A stretch of 64,000 nt of DNA. It comes from Metaclostridioides mangenotii (GTDB taxonomy: Bacteria; Bacillota; Clostridia; Peptostreptococcales; Peptostreptococcaceae). Positions within the stretch are counted from its first letter, which is position 1. The number at the start of each line of letters is the position of its first letter. Positions 8,370-16,766 of the stretch are shown here, in pieces. The notes under the pieces are model-generated. The model was not told the DNA's origin and searched no databases. It saw only the letters and a program-made list of their open reading frames with translations. Where the stretch lies: positions 310,001 through 374,000 of the forward strand of contig NZ_JAGGJX010000001.1 of assembly GCF_017873185.1 (NCBI RefSeq), given 5' to 3'. A program made the position numbers and the translations under genes.

Positions 8370-9839
8370 ATGGAACTTGTAGATAGAGACTTAATTTCAA
8401 TACAAGAGGTCAGAACTCTTGTTAAAAAAGCTAAGATTGCTCAAGAAAAATTAGCTAAGTTAGATCAAGATCAGATAAATAAAATAGTAAAAGCTATTGC
8501 CGATGCTGCGTGTGAAAACGCGTCTAGATTAGCAAAGATGGCTAATGAGGAAACAGGCTTTGGTAAATGGGAAGATAAGATAGTAAAAAATACTTTTGCT
8601 TCTCAAGGAGTTTATGAATATATAAAAAATGAAAAAACTGTAGGAATAATTGGAGAGAATCCAGAGGAAAAGACTATAGAGATAGCTACTCCACTAGGAG
8701 TTATAGCAGGGCTAATACCTTCTACTAATCCTACTTCTACAGTAATATATAAAACATTAATTTCAATAAAATCAGGAAACACTATTGTGTTTTCACCACA
8801 TCCAAATGCTAAAAACTGTATTATTGAGACAATTAAAGTAATAAATGATGCAGCTAAAAGCGCAGGTTGCCCTGAAGATGCAGTACTTTGTATAACTACA
8901 CCTACTATGCAGGCAACAAGTGAACTAATGAAACATAAAGATACAGCTATGATACTAGCTACTGGTGGAGAAGCAATGGTTAAGGCTGCATATTCATCAG
9001 GAACACCTGCAATAGGAGTAGGGCCTGGAAATGGACCAGCTTTTATTGATAAGAGTGCAGATGTGAAATTAGCTGTAAAAAGAATTATAGATTCTAAGAC
9101 TTTTGACAACGGTGTAATTTGTGCATCCGAACAATCTATAGTAGTAGAAAAAGCTATGGAAGAAAAAGTTGTAAAAGAGTTAAAAGATCAAGGTGCACAT
9201 TTACTTACAGATGATGAAAGTAAAAAGCTATCTAAATTTATATTAAGAGCTAATGGAACTATGAATCCAAAGATAGTTGGTAAAAGTGTAGCTCAGATAT
9301 GTGAACTTGCTGATCTTAAGGATGTACCAAAAGGATCTAAGATATTAGTAGCTAGAGAAACTGGAGTTGGAGCTAATGTAGCATACTCTAGAGAAAAGCT
9401 TGCACCAATACTTGCATTCTATGTTGAAGAAAATGTAGACAGAGTAGTAGATAGATGTAGAGAAGTATTATTAAATGAAGGAGCAGGTCATACTTTTTCA
9501 ATGCACGCAAATGATGATGAATTAGTAAGAAAATTCGCGTTACAAATGCCTGTATCAAGAATAATGGTAAATACTCCTTCAGCGCTTGGTGGAATTGGAG
9601 GATCAACAAATCTAGTTCCTGCACTTACACTAGGATGTGGTGCAATAGGTGGTAGTTCTACATCAAACAATATAGGACCACTTGATCTTATAAACATCAA
9701 GAGAGTTGCCTATGGAGTTAAAGAAATAGAAGAACTAAAAGGTAATAAAGCTAGTTCAGAAAATCAATTATTAGATTCAGTTGGAAAAGATGAACTAATA
9801 GACTTACTTGTAGAAAAAATAGTAAAAAAATTAGTTTAG
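8370..9839 (+). CDS. eutE: CoA-acylating acetaldehyde dehydrogenase EutE
   Basis: A 489-residue aldehyde dehydrogenase of normal EutE length that converts acetaldehyde, CoA and NAD to acetyl-CoA. Visible features are the nucleotide-binding stretch GVIAGLIPSTNPTSTVIYK, the glycine motif ATGGEAMVKAAY, and a catalytic-cysteine region FDNGVICASEQS (Cys in GVICASE). A linker near residue 460 leads to a C-terminal amphipathic helix, DELIDLLVEKIVKKLV, which looks like an encapsulation peptide. It begins two bases after the preceding BMC gene. Confidence 0.96.
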   Translation: MELVDRDLISIQEVRTLVKKAKIAQEKLAKLDQDQINKIVKAIADAACENASRLAKMANEETGFGKWEDKIVKNTFASQGVYEYIKNEKTVGIIGENPEEKTIEIATPLGVIAGLIPSTNPTSTVIYKTLISIKSGNTIVFSPHPNAKNCIIETIKVINDAAKSAGCPEDAVLCITTPTMQATSELMKHKDTAMILATGGEAMVKAAYSSGTPAIGVGPGNGPAFIDKSADVKLAVKRIIDSKTFDNGVICASEQSIVVEKAMEEKVVKELKDQGAHLLTDDESKKLSKFILRANGTMNPKIVGKSVAQICELADLKDVPKGSKILVARETGVGANVAYSREKLAPILAFYVEENVDRVVDRCREVLLNEGAGHTFSMHANDDELVRKFALQMPVSRIMVNTPSALGGIGGSTNLVPALTLGCGAIGGSSTSNNIGPLDLINIKRVAYGVKEIEELKGNKASSENQLLDSVGKDELIDLLVEKIVKKLV

Positions 9840-9924
9840 TAAGTTAAGCAATTAAATAAGTTAATAAATATGTTAGTAATTTAAATTAAAATAAATAATA
9901 TAAAAAATTTTGGAGGAAATAGAT

Positions 9925-10209
9925 ATGGCAAACGCAAACGCATTAGGGATGATAGAAACTAAAGGATTAGTAGGAGCTATAGAAGCTGCAGACGCAATGG
10001 TTAAAGCAGCAAATGTTCAATTAGTAGGTAAAGAGCAAGTTGGCGGTGGTTTAGTAACTGTTATGGTAAGAGGAGATGTTGGAGCAGTTAAAGCCGCTAC
10101 AGATGCAGGAGCAGCTGCAGCTGAAAGAGTAGGAGATCTAGTATCTGTACACGTTATACCAAGACCACACTTTGAAGTTGATGCAATACTTCCAAAAGTA
10201 ACTGAATAA
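9925..10209 (+). CDS. eutM: Major hexameric shell protein EutM
   Basis: A 94-residue canonical single-BMC hexamer protein ([40 protein letters not shown]), ending soon after the BMC fold as EutM/PduA do. ATG 9925 has GGAGG at 9912-9916; an in-frame ATG at 9910 would place the ribosome site inside the gene. It has its own 70-base AT-rich leader after eutE and is followed by a strong hairpin. A high expression level would be expected for the main facet protein. Confidence 0.95.
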   Translation: MANANALGMIETKGLVGAIEAADAMVKAANVQLVGKEQVGGGLVTVMVRGDVGAVKAATDAGAAAAERVGDLVSVHVIPRPHFEVDAILPKVTE

Positions 10210-10236
10210 TATTGGATTAAATTTTAAAATCTAACA

Positions 10237-10269
10237 AAAATGTGCTACTTATTTCTAGTAGCACATTTT
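10237..10269 (+). terminator. Perfect intra-operon hairpin between eutM and eutT
   Basis: The 13 bases AAAATGTGCTACT (10237-10249) pair perfectly with 10257-10269 across a 7-base loop. The right arm ends in TTTT, so it can act as a partial terminator in either direction or stabilise the eutM message. No A1/G4 hexaloop hairpin precedes it, so EutV control is not supported here. Confidence 0.75.
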
Positions 10270-10294
10270 ATCCATCTGATAGGAGATGAGATAG

Positions 10295-11077
10295 ATGGGA
10301 GTTATAACAGAAGCGGAAATAAGAAAGCAAATTAATAAAAATAAAGAACTTAAAACTTTCTATATTGAAAGAGGTCAGATTGTGACTCCATCTGCAAAAT
10401 CGTATTTATCCGAAAAAAATATCGAGATAAAGTATATGGATGACAAAGAAGATTTAAACAATAATATAGGCAAAGATAATAATAACGACAATAAAAATGG
10501 AAAATTTAAAGAAGAATCAGTAAAAAAGTACAAGTATACTACGGTATTTGGGGGGCATATGGCAGAAAAACCAGAACATATGACTCAACTTAATGGCAAT
10601 TTACTCGTATTTAAAGACCATAAAAGGATTATTTTAAGGGGAAAACTTGATTCACTTGAAACAAAGATATTAGAATCTCAGATTATATGTATAAAAAATG
10701 GTATGGAAAGTTTAGCAAAAGATTTGGATGAAGTACTTTCATTTATAAGAACCATCTTAAGATGTGAAGTATTAGAGGAGCCATTAGAAGAATTTACATT
10801 ACTTGGGCTTACTCCAAAAGAACTTAGAGAACAGTCTCATTATCCTAAAAAATACTTTGGAATAGACCATGAATATATAAGCTATAAAATGGGTGAAGTA
10901 GTAGTATCTATAAATAGTATTAGAACTTCAGTTAGAGAAGTTGAACTCTCGTTATATGAAGCATTTAAAGGTGAATATGGCCAAATAGAGAGGGAAGATT
11001 TAATGAAAGGTCTAAATAGACTGTCTTCTCTATGTTGGATATTAATATACAAAGTAAGAACTGGTGAATACAAGTAA
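10295..11077 (+). CDS. eutT: EutT, ATP:cob(I)alamin adenosyltransferase
   Basis: A 260-residue EutT that makes adenosylcobalamin for EutBC. Conserved stretches include TPSAKSYLSEKNIEIKYMD, KDHKRIILRGKLDSLE, the RTSVREVE region and LNRLSSLCWILIY. The enteric enzyme has a His-x11-Cys-Cys-x2-Cys metal motif between the N-terminal part and the catalytic core. Here that region (about 50-90) is Asn/Lys-rich and has no cysteine, as reported for the Listeria type. AGGAG precedes the ATG, and eutD follows after 9 bases. Confidence 0.9.
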   Translation: MGVITEAEIRKQINKNKELKTFYIERGQIVTPSAKSYLSEKNIEIKYMDDKEDLNNNIGKDNNNDNKNGKFKEESVKKYKYTTVFGGHMAEKPEHMTQLNGNLLVFKDHKRIILRGKLDSLETKILESQIICIKNGMESLAKDLDEVLSFIRTILRCEVLEEPLEEFTLLGLTPKELREQSHYPKKYFGIDHEYISYKMGEVVVSINSIRTSVREVELSLYEAFKGEYGQIEREDLMKGLNRLSSLCWILIYKVRTGEYK

Positions 11078-11086
11078 GGAGATTTT

Positions 11087-11710
11087 ATGGAAAATATATT
11101 AAATGAAATTGTTGAAGAAGTTTTAGCTAAAGTAAAAAAAGAAGCGTTTATTGAAGTAGAGGCATCTGGAAGACATGTACATTTAAGCAGAGGAGATATG
11201 GAGGCTTTATTTGGTTCAAACTATGAGCTTACAAAGTCAAAAGACTTATCTCAACCTGGGCAGTACGCATGTAAAGAAAGAGTGACAATCACTGGTCCAA
11301 AAGGAAGTATAAAAAACGTTATAGTTTTGGGTCCATGTAGATCAAATACACAAGTAGAAGTTTCGCTTACAGATTTAGCATCATTAGGTCTTAAAGCTCC
11401 TGTTAAACAAAGCGGAGATTTAGAAGGTAGTCCTGGACTAAAAATTTCTGCAGGAGATAATGAAATAAGTATAGACAGAGGTCTAATAGTAGCAAAGAGA
11501 CATATACACATTACACCAGAGGATGCTACAAAGTTTGGCGTACATGATAATGAAGTGGTAAATATAAAAGTTTTCGGAGATAGACCTCTTATATTTGAAG
11601 ATGTTGTAGTTAGAGTAAATGCAAATTATAGAACATATATGCATATTGATTACGACGAGGCAAATGCTTGTGGCTTTAAAAAATGTACTGTGGCAAAAAT
11701 AGTAAAGTAA
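11087..11710 (+). CDS. eutD: PduL-type phosphate acetyltransferase (EutD function)
   Basis: A 207-residue PduL-family phosphotransacylase, not homologous to the classical Pta. It converts acetyl-CoA and phosphate to acetyl phosphate and recycles CoA inside the compartment. Metal-ligand stretches are visible: SGRHVHLS (about 27-34), AKRHIHITPEDA (about 140-151) and YMHIDYDEANACG near the end. Residues 1-18 (MENILNEIVEEVLAKVKK) form an amphipathic helix resembling an encapsulation peptide. Firmicutes eut operons often carry this type as eutD. Confidence 0.93.
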   Translation: MENILNEIVEEVLAKVKKEAFIEVEASGRHVHLSRGDMEALFGSNYELTKSKDLSQPGQYACKERVTITGPKGSIKNVIVLGPCRSNTQVEVSLTDLASLGLKAPVKQSGDLEGSPGLKISAGDNEISIDRGLIVAKRHIHITPEDATKFGVHDNEVVNIKVFGDRPLIFEDVVVRVNANYRTYMHIDYDEANACGFKKCTVAKIVK

Positions 11711-11727
11711 CCTCTAGGAGGAGAAAT

Positions 11728-12423
11728 ATGTTGAATTACGATTATCTAGTAAATAGTATAGTAGATGAATTATATAAAAAAATAAACAACTTAGATATAA
11801 ACATCAAACCAAAAGCAGTAGTACTTTGGCCAAACAATAAAGAAGAATTAGAGACTTTAAAAGATAGATTTGAAGTTGCTGAATTTAGCGATGAGACAAG
11901 GGACTGCGACATAGTTGTTATATCAAGACTTTGCATGCGTGGTCTATGTAACTTGGCATCAGGCAACAGTACTTCAGTTGAGGAAAGATTTATTCTAAAA
12001 ATGCTTATGAAGGGCAAGAAAGTATTTGTCCTACAAAACAACTTGGAGTACAAGAGATATAAATCTACAGCACCAAAAGCTCTATACAATAAATATGTAG
12101 AGTATGAAGATGAAATATGTAAATACGGAATAAAATTAGTAGAAGATTTATCTTATATAACTATAGATAAAGATGTAAGATTAAATAAAAGCAACATTGA
12201 AAAATGTATTGTTGAAAGTCCAGTACAATACATTGATAGTGCCAAGGAGAACATCGCGATTAAATCTCTTGATCTAAGTGCAAAAAAATTAATTTCAGAA
12301 AGTGATCTAAGAAAATATAAATCAGATGACCTACAGGAATTAATAGTAAACAAAAAAAGTATAATAACTCCACTTGCAAGTGATTTTGTAAGAGTACATC
12401 ACTTGAATTTGATAAGAGTTTAA
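11728..12423 (+). CDS. Conserved eut-operon protein of unknown function
   Basis: A 231-residue protein whose biochemical role I do not recognise. A similar uncharacterised protein is usual in Firmicutes eut operons between eutD and eutN. Visible are an N-terminal amphipathic helix (YDYLVNSIVDELYKKI), a region resembling a nucleotide- or flavin-binding alpha/beta fold (PKAVVLWPN, CDIVVISRLCMRGLCNLASG, KKVFVLQNNLEY), and a C-terminal part with KKLISESDLRKY and KSIITPLASDFVR. ATG 11728 follows AGGAGGA. The tag-like helix suggests a lumen enzyme or cofactor protein. Confidence 0.8.
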   Translation: MLNYDYLVNSIVDELYKKINNLDINIKPKAVVLWPNNKEELETLKDRFEVAEFSDETRDCDIVVISRLCMRGLCNLASGNSTSVEERFILKMLMKGKKVFVLQNNLEYKRYKSTAPKALYNKYVEYEDEICKYGIKLVEDLSYITIDKDVRLNKSNIEKCIVESPVQYIDSAKENIAIKSLDLSAKKLISESDLRKYKSDDLQELIVNKKSIITPLASDFVRVHHLNLIRV

Positions 12424-12433
12424 GGAGTATATC

Positions 12434-12706
12434 ATGGAGATAGGAAAAGTTGTAGGAAATGTATGGGCGACTAGAAAAGACGAAAAGTTAAGTGGACAGA
12501 AACTTTTGGTCGTAAAACTATTAAAAAGCAAAAGTGAATATAAAGATGGATTTTTAGTCGCAGCAGACAATGCAGGTGCAGGAAATGGTGATTTAGTTTT
12601 AATCACTAAAGGAAGTGCAGCCAGAGAATCTCTAGAAAAAAAATTAGTACCTGTAGATGCGACTATAGTAGGAATAATAGACGAGTTAGAGGTAGATGAA
12701 GAGTAA
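12434..12706 (+). CDS. eutN: Microcompartment vertex protein EutN
   Basis: A 90-residue EutN/CcmL-type protein that forms pentamers closing the vertices of the shell. Typical stretches are MEIGKVVGNVWATRK, GQKLLVVKLL, AADNAGAGNGDLVLITKGSA and DATIVGIIDEL. AAGGAG precedes the ATG. It is the only EutN homologue in this operon, 10 bases after the unknown eut gene and 28 bases before eutH. Confidence 0.96.
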   Translation: MEIGKVVGNVWATRKDEKLSGQKLLVVKLLKSKSEYKDGFLVAADNAGAGNGDLVLITKGSAARESLEKKLVPVDATIVGIIDELEVDEE

Positions 12707-12734
12707 AAAATCTTAACTTAAACGGAGGAAAATT

Positions 12735-13826
12735 ATGAGTATAAACGAAATCATAATTTACGTAATGGCAATATTTATGGCACTTGGGGCGATAGACAAG
12801 TGTATCGGAAACAAATTTGGTTTAGGTGAGCAGTTTGAAGAGGGAATCGTAGCTATGGGTTCTCTAGCCGTATCAATGGTTGGTATAATCTGTCTAGCAC
12901 CAGTTCTAGCAACTGTACTAAGCCCAGTAGTAGTACCTTTATTTGACTTTTTAGGCGCTGACCCAGCGATGTTTGCAGGAAGTATACTAGCAAATGATAT
13001 GGGTGGAGCATCACTTGCTATGGAGCTTGCAAAAGATCCAAACGCAGGATTATTTGGAGGACTTATAATTGGAGCTACAATGGGAGCTACAATAGTATTT
13101 ATAATACCAGTTGCACTAGGAATTATAGAAAAAGAAGATCAAAAGTTTCTAGCAACAGGAGTATTAGCTGGAATAATAACTATACCAGTAGGAGCATTTG
13201 TAGGTGGTTTAGTAGCTGGATTCCCTGTGATGATGGTTATAAAAAACCTAGTTCCAATAATATTATTCGCAATTATTATTGCAATAGGATTAATGAAATT
13301 TGAAAATGCAATGATAAAAGGATTCACATATTTCGGTAAAGGCGTAGTCATAGTTGCAACATTAGGACTAGCAGCTGGAATAGTAGAAGCCTTAACAGGA
13401 GTAGTGATAATAAAAGGCATGAATCCTATACATGAAGGTATAGCTATAGTTGGAGATATAGCACTAGTATTAGCTGGAGCATTCCCACTAGTATTCGTAA
13501 TAACTAAAGTATTCAACAAACCACTTATGGCACTTGGTAAAGTATTAGGAATTAACGAAAAATCAGCAGCAGGATTAGTTGCAAGTTTAGCTAACTGTAT
13601 ACCGATGTTAGGTATGATGAAGGATATGGATAACAAAGGTAAGATTATAAACGTTGCTTTTGCAGTATCAGCAGCATTTGTATTCGGAGATCACCTAGGA
13701 TTTACAGCAGGATTTAGCCAAGATATGATAACTCCTATGATAGTATCAAAACTAGTTGGAGGTATATCAGCCGTACTTCTAGCTATGTTCATCGCTAAAA
13801 AGACTATTAAAAAGGAGAACGCATAA
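12735..13826 (+). CDS. eutH: Ethanolamine permease EutH
   Basis: A 363-residue polytopic membrane protein with about 10-11 hydrophobic segments and normal EutH length. Family-typical are the N-terminal AIDKCIGNKFGLGEQFEEGI, the motif FAGSILANDMGGASLAMELA, and a C-terminal VFGDHLGFTAGFSQDMITPM. It is thought to bring ethanolamine across the cytoplasmic membrane. A GGAGG site precedes the ATG. The stop codon overlaps the eutQ start by one base (TAATG). Confidence 0.96.
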   Translation: MSINEIIIYVMAIFMALGAIDKCIGNKFGLGEQFEEGIVAMGSLAVSMVGIICLAPVLATVLSPVVVPLFDFLGADPAMFAGSILANDMGGASLAMELAKDPNAGLFGGLIIGATMGATIVFIIPVALGIIEKEDQKFLATGVLAGIITIPVGAFVGGLVAGFPVMMVIKNLVPIILFAIIIAIGLMKFENAMIKGFTYFGKGVVIVATLGLAAGIVEALTGVVIIKGMNPIHEGIAIVGDIALVLAGAFPLVFVITKVFNKPLMALGKVLGINEKSAAGLVASLANCIPMLGMMKDMDNKGKIINVAFAVSAAFVFGDHLGFTAGFSQDMITPMIVSKLVGGISAVLLAMFIAKKTIKKENA

Positions 13827-14296
13827 TGGATATAAATAATATAGATAAAAGTGTACTTGAAAAATTAGTAAGAGAGATACTAGAGGAAAAGTTAAGTTCT
13901 TCAAAGGATGGAGTTGACTTTATCAGAAATATAGATAAAAGTGGAATAACATCAATAAAACTTCCTACTGTTAAAGTAGATGAAAGCAATAGACTAGATA
14001 CAGGAAACTCTAATGATGTAGTTTACACAAAAGATTTATTTACACTAGAAGAAAGTCCAAGACTTGGATGTGGTGTAATGGAGATGAAAGAAACTACTTT
14101 CGATTGGACTCTTGATTACGATGAGATAGATTATATAATAGAAGGTACATTGGATATAATGATAGATGGAAGAAAAGTATCTGCCAGTGCAGGAGAGCTT
14201 ATATTAATACCTAAAGGAAGTAAAATACAGTTTTCTGTAAAAGACTACGCAAGGTTTATATATGTAACATATCCAGCAGATTGGGCAAATAGTTAA
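13826..14296 (+). CDS. eutQ: EutQ, cupin-domain protein
   Basis: A 156-residue EutQ. The C-terminal two thirds are a cupin barrel (RLGCGVMEMKETTFDWTLDY, YIIEGTLDIMIDGRKVSASA, LILIPKGSKIQFSV). Salmonella EutQ has been reported to act as an acetate kinase needed for growth on ethanolamine. The N-terminus (NIDKSVLEKLVREILEEKL) is an amphipathic helix on a linker, the layout of a microcompartment-targeting tag. This is the last eut gene, with a terminator after it. Confidence 0.94.
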   Translation: MDINNIDKSVLEKLVREILEEKLSSSKDGVDFIRNIDKSGITSIKLPTVKVDESNRLDTGNSNDVVYTKDLFTLEESPRLGCGVMEMKETTFDWTLDYDEIDYIIEGTLDIMIDGRKVSASAGELILIPKGSKIQFSVKDYARFIYVTYPADWANS

Positions 14297-14357
14297 ACTA
14301 GTAATTGCATAAATAAATCCCAATTGATATTTTGTTTTTAGAAGAAATATATAGATT

Positions 14358-14407
14358 AAATAGAGGTGTATTGTCAGAAATAACTGTCGATTCACCTCTA
14401 TTTTTAT
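14358..14407 (+). terminator. Terminator of the eut operon
   Basis: AAATAGAGGTG at 14358-14368 pairs perfectly with CACCTCTATTT at 14393-14403 and runs into TTTT. A weaker pairing lies inside the long loop. It stands 60 bases after eutQ. Confidence 0.85.
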
Positions 14408-14466
14408 GTATCTATACATAGACGCACCTATATCTTTCATGTAAAATATTAGTTGGAATAGTGTAG

Positions 14467-14637
14467 ACTGCTACTCTGGCAAAAGAATACGTTTTTACAT
14501 ATACCACATGTACTCTATTTCATACTAGTGCTATTAGCGTAGTAATAGATATAGGTGAGCTATTTAAGTTGATTCCATATGAAACACTAATAGGTTTAGC
14601 GATGGTTGGAATATTTATAGTAATACAGCTAGCTTAG
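14467..14637 (+). pseudogene. C-terminal remnant of a membrane protein
   Basis: An open stretch with no start codon context reads LAKEYVFTYTTCTLF, then SVVIDIGELFKLIPYETLIG and a final hydrophobic helix LAMVGIFIVIQLA before TAG. This is what the last transmembrane segments of a transporter look like, but I cannot name the family. A TAG precedes it, and no upstream part is visible. The rest of the 14408-14774 gap shows only AT-rich sequence and a possible -10 (TATAAT at 14685-14690) for larE. Confidence 0.45.
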
Positions 14638-14774
14638 AAAATTATATAATTTCAACAAAACTATTAAGATAAATAGGTATATGTTATAATTATAGATAGT
14701 AATAATTAAAAAAATAGATTAAACTTTTTAAGTTGTAAAAAAGAAGTTAATATCATTTTGCGGGAGGTTCTCTT

Positions 14775-15581
14775 TTGATAGAAAAAAGTAAAATAGATTC
14801 TCTAAAAGATTACTTAAAAAATCTTGGTAATGTTGCAGTAGCATACTCTGGTGGGGTTGACAGCAATTTACTCTTAAAAGTAGCTAAAGATACTTTAGGA
14901 GATAATGTTATAGCAGTTACGGTACATGCTCCAGTTCATTCTGATAGAGAGATAAAAGAAGCTATTGAGTATACTAAAAAATACGGTGTTAAACACATAG
15001 TACTTAAAATAGATGATCTTGAGTTAGAGGAATTAGTAGAAAATGGGCCACATAGATGTTACTACTGTAAAAAGTATATATTTACTCAAATTAAGCAAAT
15101 AGCTAGTGAAAATAATATAAAAAACGTAGTTGATGGAACTAATTTGGATGATTTAGGCGATTACAGACCAGGACTTAAAGCTCTTGACGAACTTTCTATA
15201 ATAAGCCCATTAAAGGAATGTGGATTTACTAAATCAGAAATCAGAGACTTTTCATATGATCTAAAGCTTGAAACTTACAATAAACCAGCTTTTGCATGTC
15301 TGGCCAGCAGGGTTCCATATGGAACTAAAATAACTGTAGAGCAATTAAGAACCATTGAAGAGAGTGAAAACTACCTTATAGAGCTTGGATTCAAACAATT
15401 TAGAGTTAGAATGCACGACGAAATTGCAAGGGTTGAGGTAGATAAAAAAGAGATTGAAAAATTTTTTATAGGTAATACTATGGAAAAAGTAGATAATAAA
15501 TTAAAAGAATTAGGATTTAACTATGTTACATTAGACATGTCCGGTTATAAAATGGGAAGCATGAATGTAAACGTAGAGTAA
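14775..15581 (+). CDS. larE: LarE-family ATP-dependent sacrificial sulfur transferase
   Basis: A 268-residue PP-loop ATPase. The motif YSGGVDSNLLLKVA is at about 23-36, CYYCKKYIF follows near residue 96, and the conserved KPAFACLASRVPYGTKIT near 170-187 carries the Cys used as the sulfur donor in Lactobacillus LarE. LarE adenylates and thiolates the nickel-pincer precursor of lactate racemase. No larA, larB or larC is visible nearby, so the substrate here is open. The start is TTG 14775 with GGGAGG 7 bases upstream. The next gene begins 12 bases later, probably in one operon. Confidence 0.88.
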   Translation: MIEKSKIDSLKDYLKNLGNVAVAYSGGVDSNLLLKVAKDTLGDNVIAVTVHAPVHSDREIKEAIEYTKKYGVKHIVLKIDDLELEELVENGPHRCYYCKKYIFTQIKQIASENNIKNVVDGTNLDDLGDYRPGLKALDELSIISPLKECGFTKSEIRDFSYDLKLETYNKPAFACLASRVPYGTKITVEQLRTIEESENYLIELGFKQFRVRMHDEIARVEVDKKEIEKFFIGNTMEKVDNKLKELGFNYVTLDMSGYKMGSMNVNVE

Positions 15582-15593
15582 TTAGGAGGAAAA

Positions 15594-16736
15594 ATGAAAA
15601 ATTACACATTGGTAGCACCATGCTTTTTCGGTATGGAAAAAATGTTGGCTAGAGAAATAAAAGATTTAGGATTTGAGATTATAAAAACAGAAGATGGAAG
15701 AATTACTTACAAAACTGATGAAGCCGGTATTGCAAAATCAAATATATGGCTGAGATGTGCTGAGAGAATTCATCTAAAGGTTGCAGAGTTTGAAGCTAGA
15801 AGCTTTGATGAGCTTTATGAAAACACAAAGAGGGTAAACTGGGCTAGTTTTATACCTTTTGGAGCAGAGTTTCCAATTTCAAAAGCCTCTTCAATTAAAT
15901 CTAAACTACACAGTACACCAGATATACAGTCTATTGTTAAAAAGGCCGTAGTTGATAGTCTAAAAAAGAGTTATCTAGAGTCTGGTCTATTAAAAGAAGA
16001 CAAAGAAAAGTATCCTATATTTGTATTTATACATAAAGATAAAGTTGTAATTACAATAGATACTACTGGTGATGCTCTGCATAAGAGGGGTTATAGAGAA
16101 AAGGCAAATAAGGCGCCGATAAGGGAAACTTTAGCTGCTGGTCTTGTATACCTTACTCCGTGGAGACCAGGGAGAACGCTAGTAGATCCTATGTGTGGAT
16201 CTGGAACTATATTAATTGAAGCTGCTATGATAGGTCTTAATATGGCTCCAGGACTTAATAGAGAGTTTATATCAGAAAAGTGGAGAACTTATGATAAACA
16301 ATTTTGGTGGGATGTAAGAAGAGAGGCCTTTGATAAAATAGATTCAAGTGAGGACTTTAAAATTAAAGGCTATGATATAGATGAAGAGTCTATTGAAATA
16401 GCTAAAGAAAATGCAGAAATAGCTGGAGTAGAAGACTATATAGATTTTGAAGTCGGCGATGTTACTAAGTTTAAGAGCGATGAGGAATATGGATTTATAA
16501 TAACAAACCCTCCTTATGGTGAAAGACTTGAAGACAAAGATAGCATAAAACAACTTTATAAAGAAATTGGTTACGCATTTAGAAAACTTAAAAACTGGTC
16601 TTATTATTTAATTACTTCTTACGAGGAGTTTGAATATGAATTTGGACGAGCAGCAGACAAAAAGAGAAAACTTTACAATGGTATGTTAAAGACATATTAT
16701 TACCAGTATATGGGACCTAAGCCACCTAGGAAATAG
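15594..16736 (+). CDS. THUMP-domain 23S rRNA guanine-N2 methyltransferase (RlmL/YpsC type)
   Basis: A 380-residue protein with an N-terminal ferredoxin-like/THUMP region (about 1-160) and a C-terminal Rossmann methyltransferase. Visible are the SAM-binding LVDPMCGSGTILIEAAMIG, the acidic motif IKGYDIDEESIEIA, and the N6/N2-methylase signature NPPYGERL. The length matches the single-domain Firmicutes YpsC family, which is shorter than the fused E. coli RlmKL. AGGAGG precedes the ATG. The exact RNA target is inferred from the family. Confidence 0.88.
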   Translation: MKNYTLVAPCFFGMEKMLAREIKDLGFEIIKTEDGRITYKTDEAGIAKSNIWLRCAERIHLKVAEFEARSFDELYENTKRVNWASFIPFGAEFPISKASSIKSKLHSTPDIQSIVKKAVVDSLKKSYLESGLLKEDKEKYPIFVFIHKDKVVITIDTTGDALHKRGYREKANKAPIRETLAAGLVYLTPWRPGRTLVDPMCGSGTILIEAAMIGLNMAPGLNREFISEKWRTYDKQFWWDVRREAFDKIDSSEDFKIKGYDIDEESIEIAKENAEIAGVEDYIDFEVGDVTKFKSDEEYGFIITNPPYGERLEDKDSIKQLYKEIGYAFRKLKNWSYYLITSYEEFEYEFGRAADKKRKLYNGMLKTYYYQYMGPKPPRK

Positions 16737-16766
16737 GAGTCCGAGTAAGTTTGATAGGAGGAATAT

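Noticed and set aside
8612-9700. Long open frames on the minus strand inside eutE
   Set aside because: They are antisense to a fully conserved enzyme, lack ribosome sites and consist of low-complexity Ile/Ser-rich sequence caused by the codon bias of the plus strand.
14775-15581. Reading the PP-loop gene as NAD synthetase, QueC or GMP synthetase
   Set aside because: The KPAFACLASRVPYGTKIT motif and CYYCKKYIF are LarE-family marks, and the domains of the other families are missing.
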